The notes: generated by a model from the sequence alone, not told the origin. Shown: positions 1 through 7,754, counted from the stretch's first letter. The stretch is 8,692 bases of DNA from Verrucomicrobia bacterium 12-59-8 (GCA_002279765.1 NCCR01000287.1:1-8692), one strand, 5' to 3'. A program made the numbers and translations.

Positions 1-1881
1 GAGGCGCAGAGGGAACTGGTGAAGAGGGCAAGTTCATCGAGTGTCAGCATGCTTGAATCGGTCGCGCATAATCGCAAAGCTGGAGTTGAGAGCCGTGTAG
101 CAGCCGCGTTCGGGCATTCTCAGAACACTGCGCGTGAGCAGAATCTCAGGCCAGCAAGCAGCCCCTCATCTGATGCGGATGCCTTGGTGGACATTGCGAG
201 TGTTCGTGCGTTTTATACTCCATTTAAAGAAAAGCCCGGCAAAAAAGAGCCTGATGCCCTGGATATTCCAGACATTGCGCCTGACGCATACATCATTCCT
301 TCGGACATTTTTCTGAAAATGAGTCTCGCCACTGTGGTCAGTCATGCTTTTAGCGAGAGAAAAGGTGATGCCGGTTTTCTTCGTGGTTATAAGACATGGA
401 CGCAGGGAACTGAAGATGCAGTGTTTGATCACACACTGGCCAGATGCATGGCGAGAAAAGCAGACGCGAAAAAGCTGCTCCAGATGCTTGATGGTGGAAG
501 CACGGCATCACAGTTGCATATAACATTCCGCGCTCTCGCCATGATGCACCAGCCCGAAGTCGTCACCGGCCTCATTGAGCGCCTCGCCAAAGCCACCGAT
601 CCCGCATTGCGCCAGGGCATCCTCGCCGCTCTCCGCCGTCTCCATTTCCAGGCGTGGAGCGAGACGCCGAAGATCGCGGCAGCTTTGAAGGACGCGCTTG
701 CCAAGGCTTCGCCGGAAGAGGCGGCTTTCCTCGTCAAAGAAATGAACCGTAACCGCATTCAGTCGAGCGATGCCCTGGAACGCATCCTCGTGCTGGCGAA
801 GCAGGATGCGAAGGTGATCCCGGATGCCGTCGCGCAGCTTGCCACAGCAGAGACGATTCCTGCGGATGGCATTCCGTTGCTGATCACTGCGGCGAATAGC
901 AAAGACCTCGATCCACAGAGCGCGGCAACGACGCTGGCCAATACGCTGACGGCCATCGCCAAGACCGACAGTGCCGAGGCTTGGACGGCGGCGCTGAATG
1001 CGCTGGTCACGCTCGATGCCCAGCAAGGCTCCGGCAAAGAGCAGGACACTGGCAGGACGGCCTTCCTCACTGCACCGAAGTTGGAGAATGTGCATCAGGC
1101 CTTCGAAAACGAAGCTACCAAGGTCGGCACGCCGACCGCTGCCTGGGCCGAAGCCGCGCTGCTCAGCCTCGCCGCACGCAAGACCGGCAGCCCGGAAGCA
1201 CGCGAGATGTCACAGAAGGCGCTCGACGCCGGATGGGCCGATGCAAAGCGCCGCGTGCAGATCATCAACGCCGCCTCGAAGACCAAGAGCCACGTCGTGG
1301 ACGACAAGATCCTCGCCGCCACCTCTGACTCCGATGCGCAGGTGGCCAAGGCCGCGCAGAACGCCGTGAAGAGTCTCAAGATCGAGGCCAAAGGCGAAGA
1401 CAAGACGCCGAAGGTAGGCACCCTCAAGCCCGAAGACGCCCTCGCCGCCGTGCTCAAAACCAAAGGCAGCATCGCCATCGGCGAGCAGATTTTCACCAAA
1501 GCCACCTGCATCGCCTGCCACACCACCAAGGAATCCGAAGCGCAGAAGGGGCCGTATCTCGGCAACATTGCGCAGACCTACAAGCGCCCCGAACTCGCGC
1601 AGAACATCCTCGATCCGAACAAGACCATCGCGCAAGGCTTCGCCAGCGAGGTCGTCACGCTCAACGACGGCACCCAGCAGATGGGCTTCATCACCCTTGA
1701 GTCCGCCGACAACGTGAAACTGCGCAATGTCGCCGCGCAGGAGTTCACCTATGCCGTGAAGGACATCAAGAGCCGCCAGAAACTGCCCGTCTCCATCATG
1801 CCCCCCGGCTTGATGGCAAACTTCACCGTCCACGAATTCGCCAGCCTGCTCGATTACTTGGAATCGCTGGTGAAGAAGTAG
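1..1881 (+). CDS. PVC-type HEAT-repeat protein with C-terminal c-type haem-binding domain (5' partial)
   Basis: The frame is open from the first base with no stop before the GTG at 19, and no signal peptide follows that GTG, so the gene very likely begins upstream; 626 codons are visible. Residues about 150-470 (numbered from base 1) are alanine/leucine-rich helical repeats of HEAT/ARM style. Residues about 490-620 match the Planctomycetes/Verrucomicrobia putative haem-binding domain: a CIACH haem c motif at 503-507 and an MPPGL motif whose Met600 is the likely axial ligand. Family relatives are large exported proteins, often with an N-terminal membrane-bound dehydrogenase (beta-propeller) domain that would lie outside this window; they are thought to act in periplasmic electron transfer or sugar oxidation, but no substrate can be read here. 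The first ~530 bases are clearly less GC-rich than the rest. It converges on the DUF1501 gene across a repeat-filled gap. The haem domain is secure; the overall function is not. Confidence 0.85.
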   Translation, partial: EAQRELVKRASSSSVSMLESVAHNRKAGVESRVAAAFGHSQNTAREQNLRPASSPSSDADALVDIASVRAFYTPFKEKPGKKEPDALDIPDIAPDAYIIPSDIFLKMSLATVVSHAFSERKGDAGFLRGYKTWTQGTEDAVFDHTLARCMARKADAKKLLQMLDGGSTASQLHITFRALAMMHQPEVVTGLIERLAKATDPALRQGILAALRRLHFQAWSETPKIAAALKDALAKASPEEAAFLVKEMNRNRIQSSDALERILVLAKQDAKVIPDAVAQLATAETIPADGIPLLITAANSKDLDPQSAATTLANTLTAIAKTDSAEAWTAALNALVTLDAQQGSGKEQDTGRTAFLTAPKLENVHQAFENEATKVGTPTAAWAEAALLSLAARKTGSPEAREMSQKALDAGWADAKRRVQIINAASKTKSHVVDDKILAATSDSDAQVAKAAQNAVKSLKIEAKGEDKTPKVGTLKPEDALAAVLKTKGSIAIGEQIFTKATCIACHTTKESEAQKGPYLGNIAQTYKRPELAQNILDPNKTIAQGFASEVVTLNDGTQQMGFITLESADNVKLRNVAAQEFTYAVKDIKSRQKLPVSIMPPGLMANFTVHEFASLLDYLESLVKK

Positions 1882-1926
1882 AGCGTCAGCAAAGTGGTCT
1901 GCACAGTCTTCTGTGTGGTCTGGACA

Positions 1927-1962
1927 GCGCTCGGTCTTCGCTACGCGACCGCAGTCCATATG
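1927..1962. repeat. Partial copy: right end of the palindromic element
   Basis: These 36 bases match 2166-2201, the right end of the complete element, with two mismatches; the last 25 bases (1938-1962 against 2177-2201) are identical. Only the right end is present, which suggests that a neighbouring copy was truncated or that the elements inserted next to each other. Confidence 0.8.
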
Positions 1963-1983
1963 TCGCGCGCGAGCACGCAAGGC

Positions 1984-2201
1984 GAATTTGGAGTGCGGCT
2001 GCGACTTCCTACCGCTCTCATGTGGTTTGCAGTGCGCTGGAGCTGCCGCTTTCGAGCGTCTCGTGGTGCGCGTGAGTTAACCGGCCTGCGAAGAATTACC
2101 GGCTCCCGCATTCGAAGAGTTCCTGGTACGCGTGTGAGTCACCGCGCCCGTCGAAAGCGGTAGCTGCGCTCGTTCCTCGCTACGCGACCGCAGTCCATAT
2201 G
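1984..2201. repeat. Large REP-like palindromic element (imperfect inverted repeat)
   Basis: Two nested inverted repeats define the element. The outer arms are about 1986-2003 and 2184-2200 and pair imperfectly. The inner arms, 2041-2055 and 2151-2165, match over 15 bases with a single position that becomes a G-U pair in RNA. The loop between the inner arms contains two diverged tandem units: 2064-2083 resembles 2124-2144, and 2089-2102 resembles 2113-2126 (three mismatches in 14). The structure resembles interspersed extragenic palindromes (REP/BIME), often placed between convergent genes in bacteria. I did not find a transposase or RAYT gene in the window. Possible roles are transcription termination, mRNA 3'-end protection or a non-autonomous mobile repeat; the sequence does not decide between these. 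Confidence 0.65.
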
Positions 2202-2219
2202 GGGGCGTGACCATGCCAT

Positions 2220-2237
2220 GCGAATTTGGAGTGCGGC
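2220..2237. repeat. Partial copy: left end of the palindromic element
   Basis: These 18 bases are identical to 1982-1999 at the left end of the complete element. The spacing from the preceding 25-base repeat is almost the same in both places (19 bases at 1963-1981, 18 bases at 2202-2219), so right end, spacer and left end recur as a unit of about 72 bp. After 2237 the sequence diverges from the complete element. Confidence 0.75.
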
Positions 2238-2302
2238 AGGCGATGAACTGCCTCACCACCTCGCGAAAGTGATGGGTGTCGAGCACCACAAACATGAGTT
2301 CC

Positions 2303-3624
2303 TCAAGCGATCACTTCCCTCACCACATGCCCGTGTACATCCGTGAGGCGGAAGTCTCTTCCAGCGTGGCGGAAGGTGAGCTTTTCGTGATCGAGGCCTA
2401 GCTGGTGCAGGATGGTGGCATGCAGGTCGTGCATGTGGACTTTGTCCTCGACCGCCATGTGGCCGAGTTCATCCGTGGCACCGTGGGCGTAGCCGGATTT
2501 AAAGCCGCCGCCCGCCACCCAGACGGTGAAGCCGAGCGGGTTGTGATCGCGCCCCGTGCCGTTTTTCTCGGCATACGGCGTGCGGCCAAATTCACCGCCC
2601 CACCAGACGATGGTATCTTCGAGCAGACCGCGCTGTTTGAGATCGGCGAGCAGCCCCGCGATGGGTTTATCGACGGCGGCGGCGTGGTCGCCGTGCTTGG
2701 GCAGGTTCGAGTGCTGATCCCACGCGGGATTGTTCGAGTTGTCGCCGTAATTCACCTGGATGTAGCGCACGCCCTGCTCGGCCATGCGGCGGGCCATGAG
2801 GCACTGGCGGCCGAAGTTGTCGGTGGTTTTTTCGTTGATGCCGTAGAGCTTGAGCGTGGCTTCCGACTCGTCGCTGATGTCCATGGCACCGGGCGCTTTG
2901 TTTTGCATGCGCCAGGCCAGCTCGTAGCTGCGAATGACGGCGTCGATGTCGGTGTCGCCGGGCATGGCATGCGCGGCCTGTTCGGCATTCAGCGCGCTGA
3001 GCAGCCCGTACTGCTTGCGCTGCTGCTCGGGCGTCCAGATGGCGTTGGTGATGTTCTTGATGGTGGATTCCTTCGCCGGCATGCCGCTGCGCCCCACGGG
3101 CGTGCCCTGGAAGACGGCGGGCAGAAATGCGTTGCCGTAATTGCGCGGGCCGCCGTTGCCGAGGCTCGGGCTGATCGTCATGAAACCGGGCAGGTTTTCG
3201 TTTTCCGCGCCGAGACCGTACATCACCCAGGAGCCCATGCTCGGGCGGATGTTGCTGGTGGTGCCGGTGTGCATGAAGAGCGTGGCCGGGCCGTGCGCCA
3301 CGCCTTCGGTGTGCATGCCCACAGCGGTTTCATCACCCGCTGCAGCGCGCCTTTGCCCGTCTTGGCGAGGGCGCGGGAATCCATCACGTCGATGATCTTG
3401 CCGTCATCTTTAAAGAGACGCGGCTTGTAGTCATACGAATCCACATGGCTCACGCCGCCCTGCATGAAGAGGAAGATGACGCGCTTCGCCTTCGGCTGAT
3501 GGTGCGGCTTTTTGAGCGCGAGTGGGTTGGCCAGCGCCGCCTGACTCTGCGCCATGGCCTGCCACGCGAGGTAGCCGAAGCCACAGCCGGTGGTCTGGAG
3601 GAAGTCGCGGCGGGAGGAGAACAT
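2303..3624 (-). pseudogene. DUF1501 family protein, broken by a frameshift with internal deletion
   Basis: The start ATG at 3624-3622 has a weak AAGG six bases upstream and opens a twin-arginine signal (SRRDFLQ at residues 4-10), so the ancestral protein was exported by Tat. The first 102 residues, through the KGALQRVMKPLW stretch, are DUF1501-like. That frame then becomes an arginine/proline/alanine-rich tail and stops at 3223. The family sequence resumes one frame over, at GMHTEGVAHG (base 3319 and down), and continues 338 residues to the stop at 2303. It includes RPSMGSWV, the WGGEFGRTPY motif, GRDHNP and the typical C-terminal AGRDFRLTDVHG. The two parts sum to about 440 residues against roughly 470-480 in intact relatives as I remember them, so about 30-35 residues are missing at the junction. 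DUF1501 belongs to the alkaline phosphatase/sulfatase-like superfamily; its reaction is unknown. The usual DUF1549/DUF1553 cytochrome partner is absent: mdh lies immediately upstream. A sequencing or assembly error is a possible alternative for the frameshift. Confidence 0.85.
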
Positions 3625-3668
3625 GCTGCCTTAACGTAACCAGGGAGGGGGATTCTTCACACAGGCAC

Positions 3669-3698
3669 AAAAAAGCGGCACCCGCGAAGGTGCCGCTT
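3669..3698 (-). terminator. Rho-independent terminator of mdh
   Basis: A perfect 10-bp stem (3673-3682 pairs with 3689-3698) with a six-base loop is followed on the minus strand by a run of six T (complement of 3669-3674). It lies 20 bases past the mdh stop codon, in the right direction to end mdh transcription. It also separates mdh from the broken DUF1501 gene, leaving only about 44 bases for any promoter of the latter. Confidence 0.93.
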
Positions 3699-3718
3699 CA
3701 AGGCTATAGCTGCTGCTA

Positions 3719-4726
3719 TTACAGCATGTCGGCCACAAAGGAGCGCTCATCGGTGAGTTCCTTGTTGGTGGCGGCGATCTTGGCTTTGGCGAAGTCGTCC
3801 ATTTCGTAGCTGGTGATGACCTCGTAGCTGCCCGGGGTGATGGTGCGCACCGGCATGCCAGCCCAGACTTCAGGATTGAAGCCGTAGAGGCCGTTGCTCT
3901 TCACCGCGATGGAATGGATCGCGCCTGGAGTGACGAGGGAGTGGACGTGATCGACGAGGGCGTTCGCGGCAGAGGCAGCGGAGGAAGCACCACGGGCGGC
4001 GATGATCGCAGCACCACGCTTGCCCACGGTTTCAAGGAAGGGGCCTTCAAGCCATGCCTGGTCATTGATGACTTCGGCTGCGGCCTTACCACCGATGGTG
4101 GCGTGGGCGAAGGACGGGAACATCGTCGGGCTGTGATTGCCGTAGATGAAGATGTCCTTCACTTCGGTCAGATCCACCCCGGCTTTTTGCGCGAGCTGGG
4201 TCTGGGCGCGGTTCTGGTCCAGACGCACCATGGCGGTGAAACGGTCCGGCGTGAGGCGCTTGGCCTGGGACGCGGCGATCATGCAGTTCGTGTTCGCCGG
4301 ATTGCCGACGACGGCCACGCGGGCGTCATCTGCCGCGACGGCGTCGATGATTTTACCCTGTTCGATGAAGATTTTGCCGTTGTCCTTGAGCAGGTCGGCG
4401 CGCTCCATGCCCGGGCCACGGGGCTTGGCACCCACGAGCAAGATCCAGTTGGCGTCTTTGAAACCCACGGCGGGGTCGGAGGTCTGCACGATGCCCTTGA
4501 GCAGCGGTAAGGCGCAGTCATCCAGCTCCATCGCCACGCCGGCGAGGGCGGCCATGGGCTTTTCAAAGGGGGCTTCGATGAGCTGGAGGATCACCGGTTG
4601 ATCCGGGCCAAACATGGCACCGGAGGCGATGCGGAAAAGGAGGGCGTAACCGATTTGACCGGCGGCGCCGGTGACTGCGACTTTGATGGGGGCTTTGGCC
4701 ATGGTGATTGGGGAATGAGCATTCAT
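3719..4726 (-). CDS. mdh: Malate dehydrogenase (NAD-dependent, cytosolic-type)
   Basis: It catalyses reversible oxidation of malate to oxaloacetate with NAD(H) in the TCA cycle, in the cytoplasm. The 335-residue product has the length and features of the homodimeric cytosolic-type MDH group: the Rossmann motif TGAAGQIGY at residues 19-27, the substrate loop [13 protein letters not shown] with Arg103 and Arg109, NPANTN at 142-147, MVRLDQNRA with Arg168 and Asp170, and the catalytic His198 in GNHSPTMFP. The start at 4726 is the longest; an internal ATG at 4702 ([10 protein letters not shown], residue 9) sits closer to the conserved core and could also be used. Neither has a clear Shine-Dalgarno sequence. 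The gene is divergent from the secretin gene and ends in a strong intrinsic terminator, so it is probably monocistronic. Confidence 0.96.
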   Translation of the reverse strand: MNAHSPITMAKAPIKVAVTGAAGQIGYALLFRIASGAMFGPDQPVILQLIEAPFEKPMAALAGVAMELDDCALPLLKGIVQTSDPAVGFKDANWILLVGAKPRGPGMERADLLKDNGKIFIEQGKIIDAVAADDARVAVVGNPANTNCMIAASQAKRLTPDRFTAMVRLDQNRAQTQLAQKAGVDLTEVKDIFIYGNHSPTMFPSFAHATIGGKAAAEVINDQAWLEGPFLETVGKRGAAIIAARGASSAASAANALVDHVHSLVTPGAIHSIAVKSNGLYGFNPEVWAGMPVRTITPGSYEVITSYEMDDFAKAKIAATNKELTDERSFVADML

Positions 4727-4782
4727 CAGAGCAAGATGCGGCGGCAGGGCAACTGCGGGCTGAGATTCGTGGCAGAAAATGC

Positions 4783-4811
4783 TTGGGCGAAAGACCGAGT
4801 CCTGTTATAAA
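4783..4811 (+). promoter_or_regulatory. Predicted sigma70-like promoter for the secretin gene
   Basis: TTGGGC at 4783-4788 and TATAAA at 4806-4811 are separated by 17 bases, close to the sigma70 consensus in sequence and spacing. Transcription would begin near 4818, giving a leader of about 50 bases to the preferred ATG at 4868. The region also has to hold the divergent mdh promoter; the minus strand has an AT-rich TATAAC over the same bases but no convincing -35 at the right distance. Confidence 0.6.
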
Positions 4812-4867
4812 GTTAAATTTCCCCAATTTTGATGCTCCTGCAGCCTTTCCCGAAACATCCTGAAGCC

Positions 4868-7441
4868 ATGTCGATACGCCGACTCCTTACTCGCGGAGCA
4901 CTTGCCTGCCTGCTGGTCATTCTTGGCGGGAATGCAGCCTCGATTGCCACCGCGCAGTCGGTTGCCTCCATGGCGCAGGCTGAAGCACGCGGTCGCGCCA
5001 TCCAGGTGAACAAGCTCAATGACGAGATCGAGCGCGGCTACCATTTGATTGATCAGCAAAAGGCGGCGGAGGCGCTGGCCTTGTTTGAGTCAACCTACAA
5101 GGCGCTGCCAAACATCCCGCTGGCGCAGGAGTCGCTGCTGGCGGCGCGCAACGGCTACGTGGTGGCAGGCTGCCTGATGGCCCAGGAACTGGCGGCCAAA
5201 GGCGACCTCGCCGCAGCGGGCAAGCTGCTGGATCAACTGCTGGCACCCGATGTGGCGCCGAAGGATGCACGCGTGCTTTCACTCAAGCAACGTCTCGCGG
5301 ACCCCGACCGCTTTCCTCCCGCACTCACCGCCCGGCATGTGGACGACGTGGGCGCGGTGCAGACGCTGCTGCTGAAGGCCAGCTCTTTTCTCCAACTGGG
5401 GGATCTGGACAAAGCGGTGGCGACTTATCAGGATGTGCTGCGGATTGATCCTGCCAACAGCGCCGCCAGACGCGGCATGGAAAATGCCGAACGCGAAAAG
5501 CAGCGGTACTACAAAACCGCCTACGACCACCAGCGCTCCAAAATGCTGAGCGAAGTGGCGCAAACATGGGAAGACCCCGTGCCCCTGACCGACATAGATC
5601 GCAGCGGATTGTTTGGTGCCAGCGCCGCATCTCTCGTCAATCAGGAGACCGGCAGTGACATCATCACGCAAAAGCTGCGTTCCATCATTATTCCCCATGT
5701 GGAGTTTGACGGTGCCACGCTGGTTGAGGTGGTGGAACTGCTGCGGGTTCGCAGCCGCGATCTTGATCCGCAGGGCAGAGGCATCAGTTTCGTCATCAGT
5801 GTGCCGCCGGAGGCGCGTGACAAGCCGGTCAGCCTGAATCTTTTCAACGTGCCGATGGATGAGGTGCTGCGTTACGTGGGCGATACGTGCGGAGTCACCT
5901 ACAAGGTGGACGAGCACGCGGTGATCTTTTTGTCCATCAGCGAGCGCAACAATGCGATGATCACACGCTCCTTCCGCGTGCCGCCAGATTTTATTCAGAA
6001 CGCCCCGGGCGCTGATCCGGGTGCTGCTCCCCCAACGGATCCTTTCGGTGCGCAGGCTCCGGCAGGAGGGGCGCTCATCATCCGCCGCCTGGGCGCGCGT
6101 GAGTTTCTCGAAGCACGCGGAGTGACGTTTCCGGAAGGCACTAGCGCCAGTTACAATGCGGCGAGCAACACTCTGACCGTGCGCAACACGCTCACCAACA
6201 TGGACACGGTTGAAATGATCGTCGAGCAGGCGACGAAGTCCGCACCCAAGATGGCGGTGATTCATGTGCGCATGCTGGAGGTCAATCAGAAGAATCTGGA
6301 AGAGCTGGGCTTTGACTGGCTCATGGGCGGAGTCGGCACGACTGGCGACAGTCTCTTCTTTGGCGGGGGCAGCAGCGGCAATGGCAACTCCTATTCTGCG
6401 GCCAATTTCCCCTTCAACACCAATTACACCACTCCGGCACAGTTCGTCACCAATCCAGTAAGTGGGCTCAATCAGCAGGTGTTTCCTCCCATTCCGGTCA
6501 CTTCGCCTCTTGCGGGTGCCGTTCCAGCCGGTACCACAGCACCTTTCCCCTACGGCGGCGGCCCCCTCACAGCGGGCCTCAGATCTGGCACCTATGCCAC
6601 GTCTGCGGATTCCATCGATTCTCTGCTCCGCACCGGCTCCGTCGCCACCACACCCACTGTGGCACCTGGCATTTTGTCCGTTGCCGGGGTGTTTACAGAT
6701 CCGCAATTTCAAACCATTCTGCGTGCGCTCTCACAGAAAAAGGGCGTGGATATCAACGCCTCTCCCAGCGTAACCACCAAGAGCGGTCTCAAAGCCACGG
6801 CGGAGATCACACAGGAGTTCATTTACCCCACGGAGTTTGATCCACCCAGGCTGCCGCAGCTCACGCGGCGCAGCAGTGGTCAGCAGATCGCCACTCCGAC
6901 CACACCTACCGCCTTTGAAATGAGAAAAACGGGGGTATTGGTGGAAGTCGAACCGGTGATCTCAGAAGACGGACGAACCGTTGAGCTCACGATTGCGCCG
7001 GAAATGACCGCATTTGAAGGCTTTGTGAATTACGGATCTCCGATTTACGCTCCAGCCAGTACGAGCGTTCTGCCCATCCAGCTTGGCACCAGTGCTTCAC
7101 TCACCTCCGTGGGTAACAGCGCCTACGTTCCCATCAGCGAGTCGGAACAGCTCATCACCTCCAACATGATCCTGCAGCCGGTCTTTAAAGTACAGAAAGT
7201 GGTCACTGCGGTCAAAATTTACGATGGTGCCACCGTGGTGCTGGGCGGCGTCAAAATCGAGAAGCGCACCCTGGTGGAAGACAAAGTTCCCATCCTGGGG
7301 GATCTCCCTTTTGTGGGAAGGTTGTTTAAAAGCACCACCAACCAGACGGACACGAAGAACGTCATCATTTTCGTGACGGTGGACGTGATTGATCCATCCG
7401 GTCGCAAGATCAACCGTGACACTGCCGCAGTGGCGCAGTGA
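4868..7441 (+). CDS. Secretin of the type II/IV pilus family with N-terminal TPRs (Amuc_1098-like)
   Basis: It probably forms the outer-membrane channel for a type IV pilus or type II secretion-like system. I chose the ATG at 4868 because a classical signal peptide follows directly (SIRRLLTRG, then a hydrophobic stretch at residues 11-20, likely cleavage after ATA at 27-29). The upstream TTG (4829) and ATG (4832) in the same frame would add a charged, proline-containing extension. From this start the protein has 857 residues: TPR-like helices at about 55-120 and 165-205, an STN/N0-type domain at about 275-357, a Pro/Ala-rich linker at 378-402, an N1-like domain at about 403-456, the secretin core from about 463, a Gly/Ser/Pro-rich low-complexity insert at about 487-600, and the C-terminal secretin signature VPILGDLPFVGRLF at 807-820. 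This layout matches the Verrucomicrobiota family named after Akkermansia Amuc_1098. No pilM, pilN, pilO or ATPase gene lies beside it here. Confidence 0.9.
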   Translation: MSIRRLLTRGALACLLVILGGNAASIATAQSVASMAQAEARGRAIQVNKLNDEIERGYHLIDQQKAAEALALFESTYKALPNIPLAQESLLAARNGYVVAGCLMAQELAAKGDLAAAGKLLDQLLAPDVAPKDARVLSLKQRLADPDRFPPALTARHVDDVGAVQTLLLKASSFLQLGDLDKAVATYQDVLRIDPANSAARRGMENAEREKQRYYKTAYDHQRSKMLSEVAQTWEDPVPLTDIDRSGLFGASAASLVNQETGSDIITQKLRSIIIPHVEFDGATLVEVVELLRVRSRDLDPQGRGISFVISVPPEARDKPVSLNLFNVPMDEVLRYVGDTCGVTYKVDEHAVIFLSISERNNAMITRSFRVPPDFIQNAPGADPGAAPPTDPFGAQAPAGGALIIRRLGAREFLEARGVTFPEGTSASYNAASNTLTVRNTLTNMDTVEMIVEQATKSAPKMAVIHVRMLEVNQKNLEELGFDWLMGGVGTTGDSLFFGGGSSGNGNSYSAANFPFNTNYTTPAQFVTNPVSGLNQQVFPPIPVTSPLAGAVPAGTTAPFPYGGGPLTAGLRSGTYATSADSIDSLLRTGSVATTPTVAPGILSVAGVFTDPQFQTILRALSQKKGVDINASPSVTTKSGLKATAEITQEFIYPTEFDPPRLPQLTRRSSGQQIATPTTPTAFEMRKTGVLVEVEPVISEDGRTVELTIAPEMTAFEGFVNYGSPIYAPASTSVLPIQLGTSASLTSVGNSAYVPISESEQLITSNMILQPVFKVQKVVTAVKIYDGATVVLGGVKIEKRTLVEDKVPILGDLPFVGRLFKSTTNQTDTKNVIIFVTVDVIDPSGRKINRDTAAVAQ

Positions 7442-7448
7442 CTCTGTT

Positions 7449-7754
7449 TCAGGCGAGGTCCTGCGGGGCGGCTTCCACGGACGTGATCTGACCCGCCAGT
7501 GCGAAATCCAGCCGGGTCAATCCGCCCGCGCTGTGGGTGCTCAGACGCACCATCACTTTCCGCCAGCCGACCACCAGATCAGGGTGGTGATTCATCGCCT
7601 CGGCCAAAACCGCGACACGCCGCACAAACTCAATGCCGGCCAGATAGCTGGAAAAACGAAACTCACTCACCACTTCACAGCCTTCCACCTGCCAGGTGGG
7701 GAGGGCGGCAAGCTGCTGCTGAATGGCTGCTTCGCTCAAAAGCTCCGGCTTCAT
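7449..7754 (-). CDS. phhB: Pterin-4a-carbinolamine dehydratase
   Basis: It dehydrates 4a-hydroxytetrahydrobiopterin to the quinonoid dihydropterin, recycling the cofactor of aromatic amino acid hydroxylases; in bacteria without such a hydroxylase the family is also linked to other pterin metabolism. The 101-residue length is typical. The active-site signature is present: EAMNHHPDLVVGW at residues 52-64 with His56 and His57, then His74 and Asp83 at family-like spacing. The gene converges on the secretin gene with only seven bases between the stop codons and no visible terminator, and it is divergent from lepA. No clear Shine-Dalgarno sequence precedes the ATG. No phenylalanine hydroxylase gene is visible nearby, so its physiological partner is unknown. 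Confidence 0.95.
   Translation of the reverse strand: MKPELLSEAAIQQQLAALPTWQVEGCEVVSEFRFSSYLAGIEFVRRVAVLAEAMNHHPDLVVGWRKVMVRLSTHSAGGLTRLDFALAGQITSVEAAPQDLA

Larger units (their letters stand above)
1882..2302. other. Convergent intergenic gap with repeats, no gene
   Basis: This 421-bp gap separates the 3' ends of the haem-binding gene and the broken DUF1501 gene. I see no credible coding sequence: the short open frames across it are arginine-rich and follow the repeat structure. It holds a partial repeat (1927-1962), a nearly complete palindromic element (1984-2201) and a second partial repeat (2220-2237), plus a short direct repeat next to the upstream stop codon (1894-1906 and 1915-1927, one mismatch in 13). 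No intrinsic terminator with a T-tract is visible for either gene, so the palindrome may stop transcription from both sides (inference). Confidence 0.75.

Noticed and set aside
1902..1915. Short hairpin just after the haem-binding gene as an intrinsic terminator
   Set aside because: The stem is only five base pairs and is not followed by a T-tract.
1210..1980. Minus-strand open frame (256 codons) opposite the haem-binding domain
   Set aside because: The plus strand carries the CIACH motif and the conserved MPPGL in this region, so the antisense frame is a composition artefact.
1927..2237. Possible CRISPR array or direct-repeat array
   Set aside because: There are only two occurrences of each core, they are explained as ends of one palindromic element, and there is no regular repeat-spacer pattern or cas gene.
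3316..3322. Programmed ribosomal frameshift in the DUF1501 gene
   Set aside because: There is no slippery heptamer at the junction, and conserved residues are missing, which frameshifting cannot restore.
2405..3430. Plus-strand open frame (341 codons) opposite the DUF1501 gene
   Set aside because: It mirrors conserved DUF1501 coding sequence and is an Ala/Gly/Val/Arg-rich shadow with no family features.
4829..4867. Upstream TTG/ATG start for the secretin
   Set aside because: It would place 13 mostly polar or proline-containing residues before a complete signal peptide, and would leave almost no leader after the predicted transcription start near 4818.
5279..6712. Long minus-strand open frame (477 codons) inside the secretin gene
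   Set aside because: It is antisense to a well-supported secretin; its His/Arg-rich translation has no recognisable domain, and long antisense frames are expected in GC-rich genes with strong third-position bias.
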